64,000 bases of DNA from the NCBI GenBank assembly GCA_037200525.1, contig JBBCGG010000001.1, forward strand, positions 1,282,501 through 1,346,500. Reading direction: 5' to 3'. The translations under genes were made by a program, and so were the position numbers. How positions within the stretch are numbered: the first letter of the stretch is position 1; every line of letters begins with the position of its first letter. The notes under the pieces are model-generated. The model did not search any database and was not told where the DNA came from. It saw only the letters and a list, made by a program, of their open reading frames with translations. The DNA is from Methylocella sp. (GTDB lineage: Bacteria; Pseudomonadota; Alphaproteobacteria; Rhizobiales; Beijerinckiaceae). Of the stretch, positions 24,084 to 31,955 are shown one piece after another.

Positions 24084-24921
24084 GGGCCCAGACCCATAAA
24101 ATGGTTGGCGTGACAGGCGGATTGTGATTCACAGCTTCCGAAAGGAAGCGACTATGAATCGGGATCAATTCTGGCTGACGGACGCGCAGTTCGCGAAGAT
24201 CGCGCCGCATCTTCCCACGGACACGCGCGGCAAGGCGGGCGTCGATGATCGCCGGGTGGTCAGCGGGATCATTCATGTGCTGAAATCTGGCGGACGCTGG
24301 ATTGACGCGCCGCTGGAGTACGGGCCAAAGAAGACTCTCTACAATCGCTACGTTCGCTGGGCTGCTAAGGGCGTTTGGATCGATCTGTTCCACGCGCTTG
24401 CGCAAGCAGGCGGGCCGCCGGCGCAGGTCCTCATCGACTCCTCGGCGGTCAAGGCGCATCGCTCGGCCAGTGGCGGCAAAGGGGGGAGAAGAATCAGGCC
24501 ATCGGCCGTTCGCGCGGCGGGCGCACAACCAAAATCCACGCATTGACCGATGCGGACTGCCGCCCGCTGTCTTTCATGCTCACCGGCGGCCAAATCGCCG
24601 ATTGCTCGGCGGGCGCGGAGCTTATCGCGCGACTTCCTCCTTGCGAAATCCTCCATGGCGACAAGGGCTACGACGCAAATGCGATCCGTCGGCAGGTCGA
24701 GGAGCGCGGAGCTATGCCGAATATCCCGCCCAAGGCCAATCGCAGGTGGAAGAACTGCTTCTCGCCCTTCCTCTATCGAAACCGCAACGCCATCGAACGC
24801 ATGTTCTGCCGCCTGAAAGACTTCAGGCGCGTGGCTACGCGCTACGACCGAAACGCATTAAACTTCCTCGCCACAGTCTGCATCGCCGCTACCGTTTGCT
24901 ACTGGTTGTGAGTCTGGACCC
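24084..24921 (+). mobile_element. IS5-family (IS427-group-like) insertion sequence, copy A
   Basis: An 838-bp element with ends GGGCCCAGACCCA and, read inward from the right, GGGTCCAGACTCA, flanked by TA on both sides (24082-24083 and 24922-24923). It carries a two-frame transposase. Comparison with copy B (50734-51571) shows two base differences (24839 and 24872), both silent, so both copies are recent. Confidence 0.9.
24154..24911 (+). CDS. IS5-family transposase, two frames joined by -1 frameshift, copy A
   Basis: Frame one runs from ATG 24154 to 24546 and has the DUF4096-like N-terminus (FWLTDAQFAKIAPHLP) and the first catalytic Asp in VLIDSSAVKAHR. Frame two, one base back, covers the rest to 24911 with Asp in HGDKGYDAN and Glu in YRNRNAIERMF. 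The frames overlap, and the run AAAGGGGGG at 24478-24486 is a good slippery site. Crossing there gives the expected GGKGG-EKNQAIGRSRGG junction. This is a functional-looking DDE transposase of about 250 residues. Confidence 0.88.
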
Positions 24922-24959
24922 TAAACTGCGGGGCGAGTCAACAAGCCAGAGGGTGCGCC

Positions 24960-25154
24960 ATGCAAGGCCTGGAGACCAACGTGCGTAAAATCATCGCGCG
25001 CCTGGAAAAGGAAGGTTGGATGAATATTGGGGTCGCCGGCCACTATCGATTCGTTAACCGGGATTTCCCAGGAGTGATGATCGTTGTTCCCCGTAGGAAA
25101 GAACTTACAATCGGCGCCGCGCAATCCATTGCCGAAGCGGCGGAGTGGATTTAG
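24960..25154 (+). CDS. hicA: HicA-family mRNA interferase toxin
   Basis: A 64-residue protein from ATG 24960 with the HicA pattern: a helix ending in EKEGW, then GVAGHYRFVN with the catalytic His, and IVVPRRKELTIGAAQSIAEAAEW. HicA is a double-stranded-RNA-binding-fold ribonuclease held in check by HicB. The gene is intact. The IS5-family element ends 38 bp before its start, which probably changed its promoter. hicB follows by 9 bp but is broken by two frameshifts, so the toxin appears to lack its full partner. Confidence 0.75.
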   Translation: MQGLETNVRKIIARLEKEGWMNIGVAGHYRFVNRDFPGVMIVVPRRKELTIGAAQSIAEAAEWI

Positions 25155-25163
25155 GAGACTTCC

Positions 25164-25564
25164 ATGGCTCATTATGTTGGGATTCTGGACGGAAGCGACG
25201 ACAATTGGGGTGTCCGCATCCCAGACGTCCCCGGCTGCGTCGGCGCCGGCAACACCCCCGACGAAGCCATCGCCAGCGTCACTGGCGCGCTGCGCGATGT
25301 CATGGCGCATAAAGCCAACGGATCGGTTCGAGATCCCGACCGCAAGGGGCGTTGGCAAGGTCCTTACATCAATCAGGCTCTCGCCGGGCGAAATGCCCGT
25401 TCTAATTCCACTGCTTCTCGAGAATGGACGCCTCGTGAAGGTCAACCTGATGATCGACGCGGGTTTTGCTTGAGACGATCGACCGGGAAGCGGCCAGGCG
25501 AAAGCCGAGCCGATCCAAATTTATGGCCAGCGCCGCGCGCGATAAGATCGAGGCGCAACGGTGA
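25164..25564 (+). pseudogene. hicB: HicB-family antitoxin with two frameshifts
   Basis: The N-terminal HicB domain is clear (VRIPDVPGCVGAGNTPDEAI). Near 25318 the frame must move by one base to read RFEIPTARGVGKV and onward to VKVNLMIDAGFA. Near 25470 a second one-base step over TGA gives ETIDREAARRKPSRSKFMASAARDKI and a stop at 25564. Two one-base insertions restore 132 codons, a normal HicB length. As it stands the first frame gives a 137-residue product whose C-terminal half is wrong, so the DNA-binding end is lost. The N-terminal domain that masks HicA could still be made. Confidence 0.75.
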
Positions 25565-25863
25565 TCCGCTGAAATAACGGTGCATCATGCAGACAGAATG
25601 GGCTAAGCGCCGGCACACGGTCCGAAAGTTGGGACGCTCCCACACCGAAGGGGCCGCGCGCGATAAGATCGCGCACAGCGGTAGGCCGCCAATAGGACAT
25701 TTCCCTATAAGAAACAGGACATTAATCGGCTGGCTTGGAGCCTTAACGATCCGCCGCATTTGCCTGTGTGAACTTACGCATTGTTGGACCGTTGCCGATA
25801 GCATATTTGTTAGGCTGTTTCGGAGATCTTCGCGAGCTCCGGTGCGTGGTCTAGGAGTCCTAG
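25565..25863. other. About 300 bp without a gene; palindrome over a ribosome site
   Basis: No convincing coding sequence is seen. A 19-bp stretch of the hicB 3' end (GCCGCGCGCGATAAGATCG) recurs near 25653, which suggests a small duplication. At 25851-25863 the perfect palindrome CTAGGA-G-TCCTAG abuts the ATG at 25864 and contains its AGGAG ribosome site, so a bound protein could block translation or transcription. Confidence 0.45.
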
Positions 25864-26085
25864 ATGGAAGACATGTTCACGGTCTGGATGAAGTTTTCAG
25901 CATCGATGATTCGAGGTTTTGCTCAGATGGGCTCCTTCGGACAGAATAAGGCCGAGCTACCGAAGCGAGCCAACTCTGTTTCTGAGGCGTTGCATCAGGA
26001 CTGGGTAAAAGTCGGCTCGGATCTTAGCTCGGCTGAGCGGCGATACAGGCGCAGCCTGGACGAAAAGATCAAACGTGCCGGATGA
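25864..26085 (+). CDS. Small hypothetical protein coupled to DUF2335 gene
   Basis: A 73-residue protein with a good AGGAG ribosome site. I do not recognise a family. The N-terminal half is mildly hydrophobic (MKFSASMIRGFAQMG), and the C-terminal half is charged and helical (SSAERRYRRSLDEKIKRAG). Its stop overlaps the start of the DUF2335 gene by ATGA at 26082-26085, so the two are translationally coupled and probably act together. Confidence 0.55.
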   Translation: MEDMFTVWMKFSASMIRGFAQMGSFGQNKAELPKRANSVSEALHQDWVKVGSDLSSAERRYRRSLDEKIKRAG

Positions 26086-26450
26086 CCTCGGCCCCGGTAG
26101 AACGAGATAGGCCAATCCAAACGGAAATTATGGGTTGGTCTGGACCGCTCCCGCCGCCAGGGTCGCTCCGAGAATTCGAGATGATCGTGCCCGGTTCGGC
26201 AGCGCGGATCGTGCGTCAATTTGAGGATGAGGCAGCTCACCGTCGCGCGCTCGAAAAAACCGAACTCCGGTTTCGAATTTGGGAGGCCCACATCGGCCAA
26301 TGCCTTGCTGGCATCTTTGCTGTTGGAGCCTTTGGCGTGACAATTTATGCGCTGCATATAGGTCAGCCCACCGTTGCCGGAATATTCGGAACGACGACCA
26401 TTGTCAGCGGCATCGCTGCGTTTCTGAATCGCGCCAAGCGTTCAGAATAG
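26082..26450 (+). CDS. DUF2335 membrane protein
   Basis: A 122-residue protein. WSGPLPPPGSLREFEMIVPGSAARI at residues 19-43 is the family signature. A helical segment rich in Arg and Glu follows, then two membrane helices at about 75-93 and 97-113. DUF2335 proteins are small predicted membrane proteins, often carried on mobile DNA in proteobacteria, and their function is not known. The gene is coupled to the hypothetical gene before it. Confidence 0.8.
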   Translation: MTSAPVERDRPIQTEIMGWSGPLPPPGSLREFEMIVPGSAARIVRQFEDEAAHRRALEKTELRFRIWEAHIGQCLAGIFAVGAFGVTIYALHIGQPTVAGIFGTTTIVSGIAAFLNRAKRSE

Positions 26451-26532
26451 ACACGCTGGTCTGCCGCTGTCGGGAACCAAGCACCGCGCTTTACGTTAGC
26501 AAGGCACTTCCTATCCTATCTAAATAAACTCG

Positions 26533-26555
26533 GCCCGGCTTCGCGCCGGGCTTTT
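26533..26555 (+). terminator. Rho-independent terminator after DUF2335
   Basis: GCCCGGC (26533-26539), loop TTCGC, GCCGGGC (26545-26551), then TTTT. This is a complete intrinsic terminator about 80 bp after the DUF2335 stop. Confidence 0.85.
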
Positions 26556-26616
26556 CCATGACCACCACTAACTGTTATATCGCGTTGCTATCACAATTTT
26601 CGTTCCAGGAGATTTT

Positions 26617-26916
26617 ATGATCAAATTAGCAGCGTTGGTAGTTTTGTCAGTCGGCGTCGCTTTTCCCGTTCTAGCGCGGCCATCGCGAGTACCTGAATCG
26701 TCCATTAACTGCGCCCAATTCGTTAAGACAGGGCCGACGACTTGGACCGAGGTAGGAACCGCACGATTGACCATCAATGGCGCCAGATTGAAATTACGCG
26801 ATTACCCGATTACTCCAAAATTGGCGCTTATCAACGAGGCGAGTTTATATCTCTTTGTTGACAAGTCATGCACTGGAAGCAATGCGAAAGACAATACTTT
26901 TAAAAGCGGCATGTAA
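26617..26916 (+). CDS. Small exported hypothetical protein
   Basis: A 99-residue protein with an AGGAG ribosome site 7 bases upstream. Residues 1-20 form a signal peptide ending in VLARP. The mature part has two cysteines (NCAQF and KSCTG) that could form a disulfide. No family is recognised. It is the last cargo gene, ending 11 bp before IS copy 2, and the end is intact, as shown by its own TAA-type stop before the IS. Confidence 0.55.
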   Translation: MIKLAALVVLSVGVAFPVLARPSRVPESSINCAQFVKTGPTTWTEVGTARLTINGARLKLRDYPITPKLALINEASLYLFVDKSCTGSNAKDNTFKSGM

Positions 26917-26961
26917 GACCTTCGCGTTGGCCTGCCCCCATGGGGTGATCCAGTTTGAATG

Positions 26962-27828
26962 TTAGTGCATTGTCGGCCCTGGCGCTATTGCTGGCGTGGC
27001 GGGCGAAGCTGGTCCGGATTGCGAAGCCGGCCATTGCAGGGTCTCCGGGGCTGGCGGCTTGTAGCCCAGCGATGAGTGCGGGCGCACGGTGTTGTAGTGG
27101 CGTCGCCATCGCTCAATGACGACCTTCGCCTCCTTGAGAGTGTAGAAGATTTCACCATTCAAAAGCTCGTCGCGCAGCTTCGAGTTGAAGCTCTCGCAAT
27201 AGCCGTTCTCCCAGGGACTGCCCGGCATGATGTAGGCGGTCTTCGCGCCGACGGCGGCAATCCAGTCACGCAACGCCTTGGCGATGAACTCCGGGCCGTT
27301 GTCGGAACGAATGTGGATCGGAACCCCTCGCAAGATGAAGAGGTCCGAGAGAACGTCGATGACGTCCGCTGCCTTCAGCTTCCGGTTAATCCTGATCGCG
27401 ATGCATTCGCGGGTAAATTCGTCGATGATATTCAGCATGCGATATTTCCTGCCATCATGAGTGCGGTCCTCGACGAAGTCATAGGACCAGACGTGGTTGG
27501 GGCATTGCGGGCGCAGCCGGACGCACGAGCCGTCATTGAGCCAGAGACGCCCGCGCTTGGGTTGTCTGGCCGGAACTTTCAGCCCCTCGCGTCGCCAGAT
27601 CCGCTCGACCCGTTTGACGTTGACCTTCCAGCCTCGCTCCCACAACATCGCCGTGATGCGGCGGTAGCCATAGCGGCCGTACTGGATGGCGAGCGCCGTG
27701 ATGTCGGCGATCAATGCCGCTTCGTCATCGGGCTTGGTCGGAACCTTGCGCTGCGTGGAGCGATGCTGACCGAGAACCCGGCAAGCGAACCGCTCGGAAA
27801 CGCCATGTTCGGCGATCACATGCTCCAC
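26962..27828 (-). CDS. IS3-family transposase OrfB, copy 2
   Basis: This is identical in protein sequence to the copy at 21006-21872, with an intact DDE triad. Expression is expected as an OrfAB fusion through slippage at 27858-27864. Confidence 0.93.
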   Translation of the reverse strand: MEHVIAEHGVSERFACRVLGQHRSTQRKVPTKPDDEAALIADITALAIQYGRYGYRRITAMLWERGWKVNVKRVERIWRREGLKVPARQPKRGRLWLNDGSCVRLRPQCPNHVWSYDFVEDRTHDGRKYRMLNIIDEFTRECIAIRINRKLKAADVIDVLSDLFILRGVPIHIRSDNGPEFIAKALRDWIAAVGAKTAYIMPGSPWENGYCESFNSKLRDELLNGEIFYTLKEAKVVIERWRRHYNTVRPHSSLGYKPPAPETLQWPASQSGPASPATPAIAPGPTMH

Positions 27829-27851
27829 GCAGGCGCGACGACGCGCGGAGC

Positions 27852-28130
27852 TCAGAAGTTTCCCGAGGCAGCCTCTTTCAGGATCAGCTTCTCAAGCGTC
27901 AAATCGGACACCGCTCGACGGAGCCGCGTATTCTCCGCCTCCAGCTCCTTCAGCCGCTTCACCTGATCGCCCTTCAGGCCGCCGTATTCCGACCGCCATC
28001 GATAGTATGTAACTTCCGTCACCCCTATCGAGCGGATCGCCTCCGCGACCGGTCGCCCTTGCGCGCTAAGCACTTCGACTTGCCGTAGCTTCGCGACGAT
28101 CTCTTCCGCCTTGTGTCTTTTCCTCGGCAT
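27852..28130 (-). CDS. IS3-family transposase OrfA, copy 2
   Basis: A 92-residue DNA-binding subunit with the ATG at 28130. It is the same as copy 1 except His for Gln at residue 6 (MPRKRHKAE). The HTH and zipper-like tail are intact. Confidence 0.9.
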   Translation of the reverse strand: MPRKRHKAEEIVAKLRQVEVLSAQGRPVAEAIRSIGVTEVTYYRWRSEYGGLKGDQVKRLKELEAENTRLRRAVSDLTLEKLILKEAASGNF

Positions 28131-28165
28131 TGCGCAGTCCTCCATCAGGCTCATAAGCCCATACT

Positions 28166-29977
28166 TCACGGAGGATCACTTTTCAGGGGGCAGACCACCT
28201 TTGCGTCCTCGCGGCTAATGACCGTTTCGCGACTGGCGTAATGGGTTACGTCGTCAAGTTCGATCGCGCATCCATGATCTTTGAGGCCGCTCAGGAGCGC
28301 TGGAATGTCGGGCCTTTCCATAAATCCATAACGCGCTATCGCCCGCCAGAAATTCGGCGCGAGTTCGGTCAGAGACAGGCGCTCGGAGTCCTTGATCCAC
28401 GGCACTGATTCGGTCATGGGAGTGAGCGCCAGCAGATGTTTGTGCAAGGCGCGATTGTGCCTGACGTGCCAGACCATCACCGGCGGCGTCTCGCGCAGGG
28501 TTTGCGTCAGAAACACCGCCGTGCCGGGAACGCGCGGAATCTTGCGCGCCTCGACGGAGGCCATGAATTCATCGACGGGGATGAGTCGTTCGGCGAGAGC
28601 CTCCGCTACCGCCTGCGAACCGCGACGCCATACCATCATGATGCCATAGATGGGACTCGCCAAGACCAGCGGGATGTAGCCGCCGTCGAGGATCTTGGCG
28701 ATGTTCGCCGAGAAGAAGGCGGCGTCGATGCAGACGAAGGTTCCAGCGACCAAACCCGCCGAAAGCAGGCTCCAGCCCCAGATCTCGCGCATGGCGATGA
28801 ACATCAGCGCCGAGGTCAGGACCATTGTCGCCGATACCGCCATGCCGTAGGCGGAAACAAGGTTGTCGGACTTTTCGAAGAACAGGGCGAGGCCAACGGT
28901 CACGAGCATTAAGAGCCAGTTGACGACGCCGACATAGATTTGTCCGTAGCCATGCTCCGAGGTCTGGACGATCCGCAGGAGCGGCAGCCAGCCAAGCTGA
29001 ATCGCCTGCCGCGTCATGGAAAACGCCCCGGTGATGATCGATTGGCTGGCGATGATCGTCGCCGCCGTCGCCAACGCCACCAAGGGAAGGAGGAGGGGCT
29101 CGGGACAAAGGCGATAGAAAATATTGTCGGCGGTCGAAGCGCCATCGAGCAGAAGAGCGGCCTGACCGGCGTAATTAAGGAGCAAGCTCGGAAAAACGAT
29201 GCCAAACCATGCGAACCGGATCGAGCGGGATCCAAAGTGTCCCATATCGGCGTAGAGCGCTTCCGCGCCGGTGACGCAGAGGAACACGCCGCCAAGGACG
29301 AGAAAGCTCGTGAAGCCATTGGTGAAGAGATAATGCAGCGCGTAGAGCGGATCTACGGCGGCCAGCACGGCCGGATGGCGCGCGATTCCCCATATGCCGA
29401 GCGAGCCGATCACCAGAAACCAGAGCGCCATGACGGGGCCGAAAGCTTTGCCGATCCATGACGTGCCAAGCGGCTGGATGGCAAAAAGGGCGACGAGTAT
29501 CGCGATCGCGGCTGGAAGGACATAGGGTTGAAAGGCGGGCGTCGCGATATTCAATCCCTCAAGCGCAGAGAGGACGGAGATCGCAGGGCTTATGGCTCCA
29601 TCGCCATAGATCAGCGCCGCGCCAAACAGACCGATGGCGATGATGGCCGGCCGACGACGTTTCTTGACGGCGACGAGCGACATGAGAGCCAGAATGCCGC
29701 CTTCGCCATCATTATCGATGCTGATCGCGATGATGACGTATTTGATCGACGTGATGATCATCAGCGTCCAAAAGACCAGCGAGAGGACGCCAAGGACGGC
29801 GCCGGGATTTGACGCGCCGCCGGTCAGCTCGAGAACGGTCTTTAGCGTGTAGAGCGGATTCGTCCCTATATCGCCGAAAACGATGCCGAGCGCCGATAGC
29901 CCAAGGCCCGCCAAGCTCGCAGGGACAACCGGGGCCGTTGCTTTAGATTGAGCGCTTTTCGCGACGACATGTTTCAT
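28166..29977 (-). pseudogene. kup: kup potassium transporter, 3'-truncated by the composite element
   Basis: Kup-family K+ uptake permease. Residues 1-593 are native. GIVFGDIGTNPLYTLK near residue 32 is the family signature, followed by about twelve membrane helices to about 450 and part of the C-terminal cytoplasmic domain (EARKIPRVPGTAVFL). At 28198 the frame runs into the IS and adds ten foreign residues (VVCPLKSDPP) before a stop at 28166. The missing last 40 residues are at 20846-20971. All membrane helices remain, so some activity is possible, but the cytoplasmic domain is incomplete. I mark it as a broken gene for that reason. Confidence 0.9.
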
Positions 29978-30149
29978 CGCATTAGTCCTGGATATCTCGC
30001 CGGGAATACGCCGCGTTTAGGCCGCCGCCTGATTTGCATTGCAAATCGCTATTTCAGCACGGCAGGCGAAGGCGATGATTAGCGGGGTTTATGATGAGGC
30101 TGGCCACGGCGATGGAGATTTGGCGAGGGCCGGGCGTCGCCGGTCAATT

Positions 30150-30200
30150 GCGGTGGTCCATCGGGCCGGGCGCGGCCCACCGCAAAGCGAAGATCGCTTT
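30150..30200 (-). terminator. Hairpins at the end of the glcD-like gene
   Basis: AAAGCGA-AGA-TCGCTTT (30184-30200) forms a tight stem overlapping the stop codon of the glcD-like gene. Next to it GCGGTGG (30150-30156) pairs with CCACCGC (30177-30183), with an inner GGGCC/GGCCC stem. No T-run follows on the minus strand, so this is only a terminator candidate. Confidence 0.4.
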
Positions 30201-31686
30201 AAAATCTAGGAATGTCAGGGAAGGGCAGTTGCCCATCGCGCACATGCATCCGGCCCATTTCGGCGCAGCGATGCAGCAGCGGAAAGACTTTGCCCGGATT
30301 GAGCAGATGCTTTGCGTCAAAAGCGGTTTTGACCAGGATCTGTTGGTTGAGATCGATCTCGTTGAACATCTGCGGCATCAAATCGCGCTTTTCGATGCCA
30401 ACGCCATGCTCGCCGGTGAGCACGCCGCCGACCTCGACGCAGAGACATAAGATGTCCGCCCCGAACTCTTCAGCGCGATGAAGTTCGCCCGGCTTGTTGG
30501 CGTCAAACAGGATCAGCGGATGTAAATTGCCGTCGCCCGCGTGAAAGACATTGGCGACCCGCAGGCCATGCTTTTCCGACAGATCCTGAATGCCGGCGAG
30601 GACGCGCGCCACTTGCTTGCGCGGAATCGTGCCGTCCATGCATAAATAATCCGGGGCAAGGCGCCCGACCGCCGGGAACGCCGCCTTGCGTCCGGCCCAG
30701 AATGCGAGCCGCTCGGCCGTAGAGTTCGAGATCCGGCATCGCATTGCGCCGCGCTTTCGCGCCAGCTCCTCCACGAGGTCGACGAGATGGTCGACTTCAA
30801 CGGAGGGGCCGTCGAGTTCGACGAGCAGCATGGCCTCGGCGTCGCGCGGATAGCCGGCGTGCACAAAATCCTCGGCCGCCTCGATCGCCAGCCTGTCCAT
30901 CATCTCCATGCCGCCGGGAATGATGCCCGCCGCGATGACGTCGGCGACGCAGGCGCTGGCGCCTTCGCACGAGTCGAAAGCAATCATCAGGGCTCGCGCG
31001 GTTTCCGGGGCGCGCAAAATCCGCACGGTCACTTCGGTCACGACGCCGAGCATCCCCTCGGAGCCAACCACCAGCGCCAAAAGGTCATAGCCGTCCTGAT
31101 CGAGATGTTTGCCGCCGAGCCGGACCACTTCGCCGGTTATCAGCACCATTTCTACCCCGAGAATATTATTGGTGGTGAGCCCATACTTTAGGCAATGCAC
31201 GCCGCCGGAGTTTTCGCCCACATTGCCGCCGATCGAACAGGCGATCTGCGAGGACGGGTCCGGCGCATAATAAAAGCCGCGATGTTCGACCGCGCGGGTG
31301 ATCGCCGAATTGGTGACGCCGGGCTCCACGACCGCGAGTCGGTTCTCAAAATCGATCTCTTTGATTTTGTTGAATTTCATCATGGAAATGAGAACGCCAT
31401 CCTGAAGCGGCAGCGATCCGCCGGACAGCGAGGTTCCGGCGCCGCGCGGCACGACTTTAACATCATGGGCGTAGCAATAGGCAAGCACCGCGCGAAGTTC
31501 GTCGACCGTCGAAGGCAGCACGACGACCATAGGCAGATTGGCGTAGGCGGTTAAGGCGTCGCTCTCGTAAGGGCGTCGGCTGACCTCGGTCTCGATAACG
31601 CCTTCGCCCGCGATGATCGCGCGCAAGGCGGCGACGATTTCGCTCCGCCGGGATAGGATGGTCTGGTCGATATTCAAGGCTTTCAT
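30199..31686 (-). CDS. glcD: FAD-linked glycolate/D-lactate oxidase subunit (GlcD-like)
   Basis: A 495-residue FAD-binding type 4 oxidase. VVPRGAGTSLSGGSLP near residue 78 is the flavin loop, CSIGGNVGENSGGVHCLKYG near 150 is a second cofactor motif, and FHAGDGNLHP near 390 is in the C-terminal catalytic domain. Length and motifs match GlcD, which oxidises glycolate to glyoxylate with GlcE and GlcF. No glcE or glcF is adjacent, so it could be a stand-alone D-lactate or D-2-hydroxy-acid dehydrogenase of the same family. Confidence 0.85.
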   Translation of the reverse strand: MKALNIDQTILSRRSEIVAALRAIIAGEGVIETEVSRRPYESDALTAYANLPMVVVLPSTVDELRAVLAYCYAHDVKVVPRGAGTSLSGGSLPLQDGVLISMMKFNKIKEIDFENRLAVVEPGVTNSAITRAVEHRGFYYAPDPSSQIACSIGGNVGENSGGVHCLKYGLTTNNILGVEMVLITGEVVRLGGKHLDQDGYDLLALVVGSEGMLGVVTEVTVRILRAPETARALMIAFDSCEGASACVADVIAAGIIPGGMEMMDRLAIEAAEDFVHAGYPRDAEAMLLVELDGPSVEVDHLVDLVEELARKRGAMRCRISNSTAERLAFWAGRKAAFPAVGRLAPDYLCMDGTIPRKQVARVLAGIQDLSEKHGLRVANVFHAGDGNLHPLILFDANKPGELHRAEEFGADILCLCVEVGGVLTGEHGVGIEKRDLMPQMFNEIDLNQQILVKTAFDAKHLLNPGKVFPLLHRCAEMGRMHVRDGQLPFPDIPRF

Positions 31687-31884
31687 GCGCGCAGTCTAGC
31701 CGCGTTCGGCGCCGCGCGGCAATATGGGCGGTCCCTCCCGCGACGCAAAAGCCGTAAACCTTCGCCTTGCGTTCGGGCGCTGCCCGACTTATAAGCACGC
31801 CCATTCCACACGCGGATCGCGCGACCCTGATTGAAGGGCCGCTCCCGGTGGCTTTTTTCTATAGCGTCCGGCTTTGGAGGCTTT

Positions 31885-31899
31885 GGTCCTTGTTGGACC
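31885..31899 (+). promoter_or_regulatory. Short hairpin in the rpsB leader
   Basis: GGTCC-TTGTT-GGACC lies 57 bp before the rpsB start, in a 269-bp gap that must contain the rpsB-tsf promoter. Ribosomal leaders often fold for feedback control, but nothing here shows that this one does. Confidence 0.3.
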
Positions 31900-31955
31900 C
31901 TTGGGAAAAAGTCCAAAACGATCCGCGGCGGCTTTAACCGGAGAAAGAGAAACTT

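Larger units (their letters stand above)
20972..28197. mobile_element. 7,226-bp composite transposon-like element inserted in kup
   Basis: Two 1,270-bp IS3-family copies in direct orientation (20972-22241 and 26928-28197) bracket 4,686 bp of cargo. The whole unit is flanked by CCTT/CCTT, while each single copy is not flanked by matching bases. The host gene kup is cut cleanly and can be rebuilt in frame. Cargo genes include a TIGR03118-like protein, a frameshifted ribbon-helix-helix gene, an IS5-family element, hicA with broken hicB, a DUF2335 pair and a small exported protein. It either moved as one composite, or the cargo arrived by recombination into a single IS already sitting in kup. The end state is the same. 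Confidence 0.85.
26928..28197 (-). mobile_element. IS3-family (IS407-group-like) insertion sequence, copy 2
   Basis: It has the same 1,270-bp length, the same orientation and the same ends as copy 1, with one base difference. Its right end is followed by CCTT (28198-28201), which matches the bases before copy 1. Its left end is preceded by GCGT, which matches nothing at the other ends. Confidence 0.93.

Noticed and set aside
23881-24543. A 220-codon minus-strand frame covering part of IS5-family copy A
   Set aside because: Most of it is antisense to the transposase. Only its last part is real, as the damaged ribbon-helix-helix gene.
25587-25949. A 120-codon frame after hicB
   Set aside because: It overlaps the better-supported small gene at 25864 in another frame, and has no ribosome site or family resemblance.
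28166-29977. kup as a normal intact gene
   Set aside because: The frame looks complete, but its last ten residues come from the IS and the true C-terminus is found 7.2 kb away.
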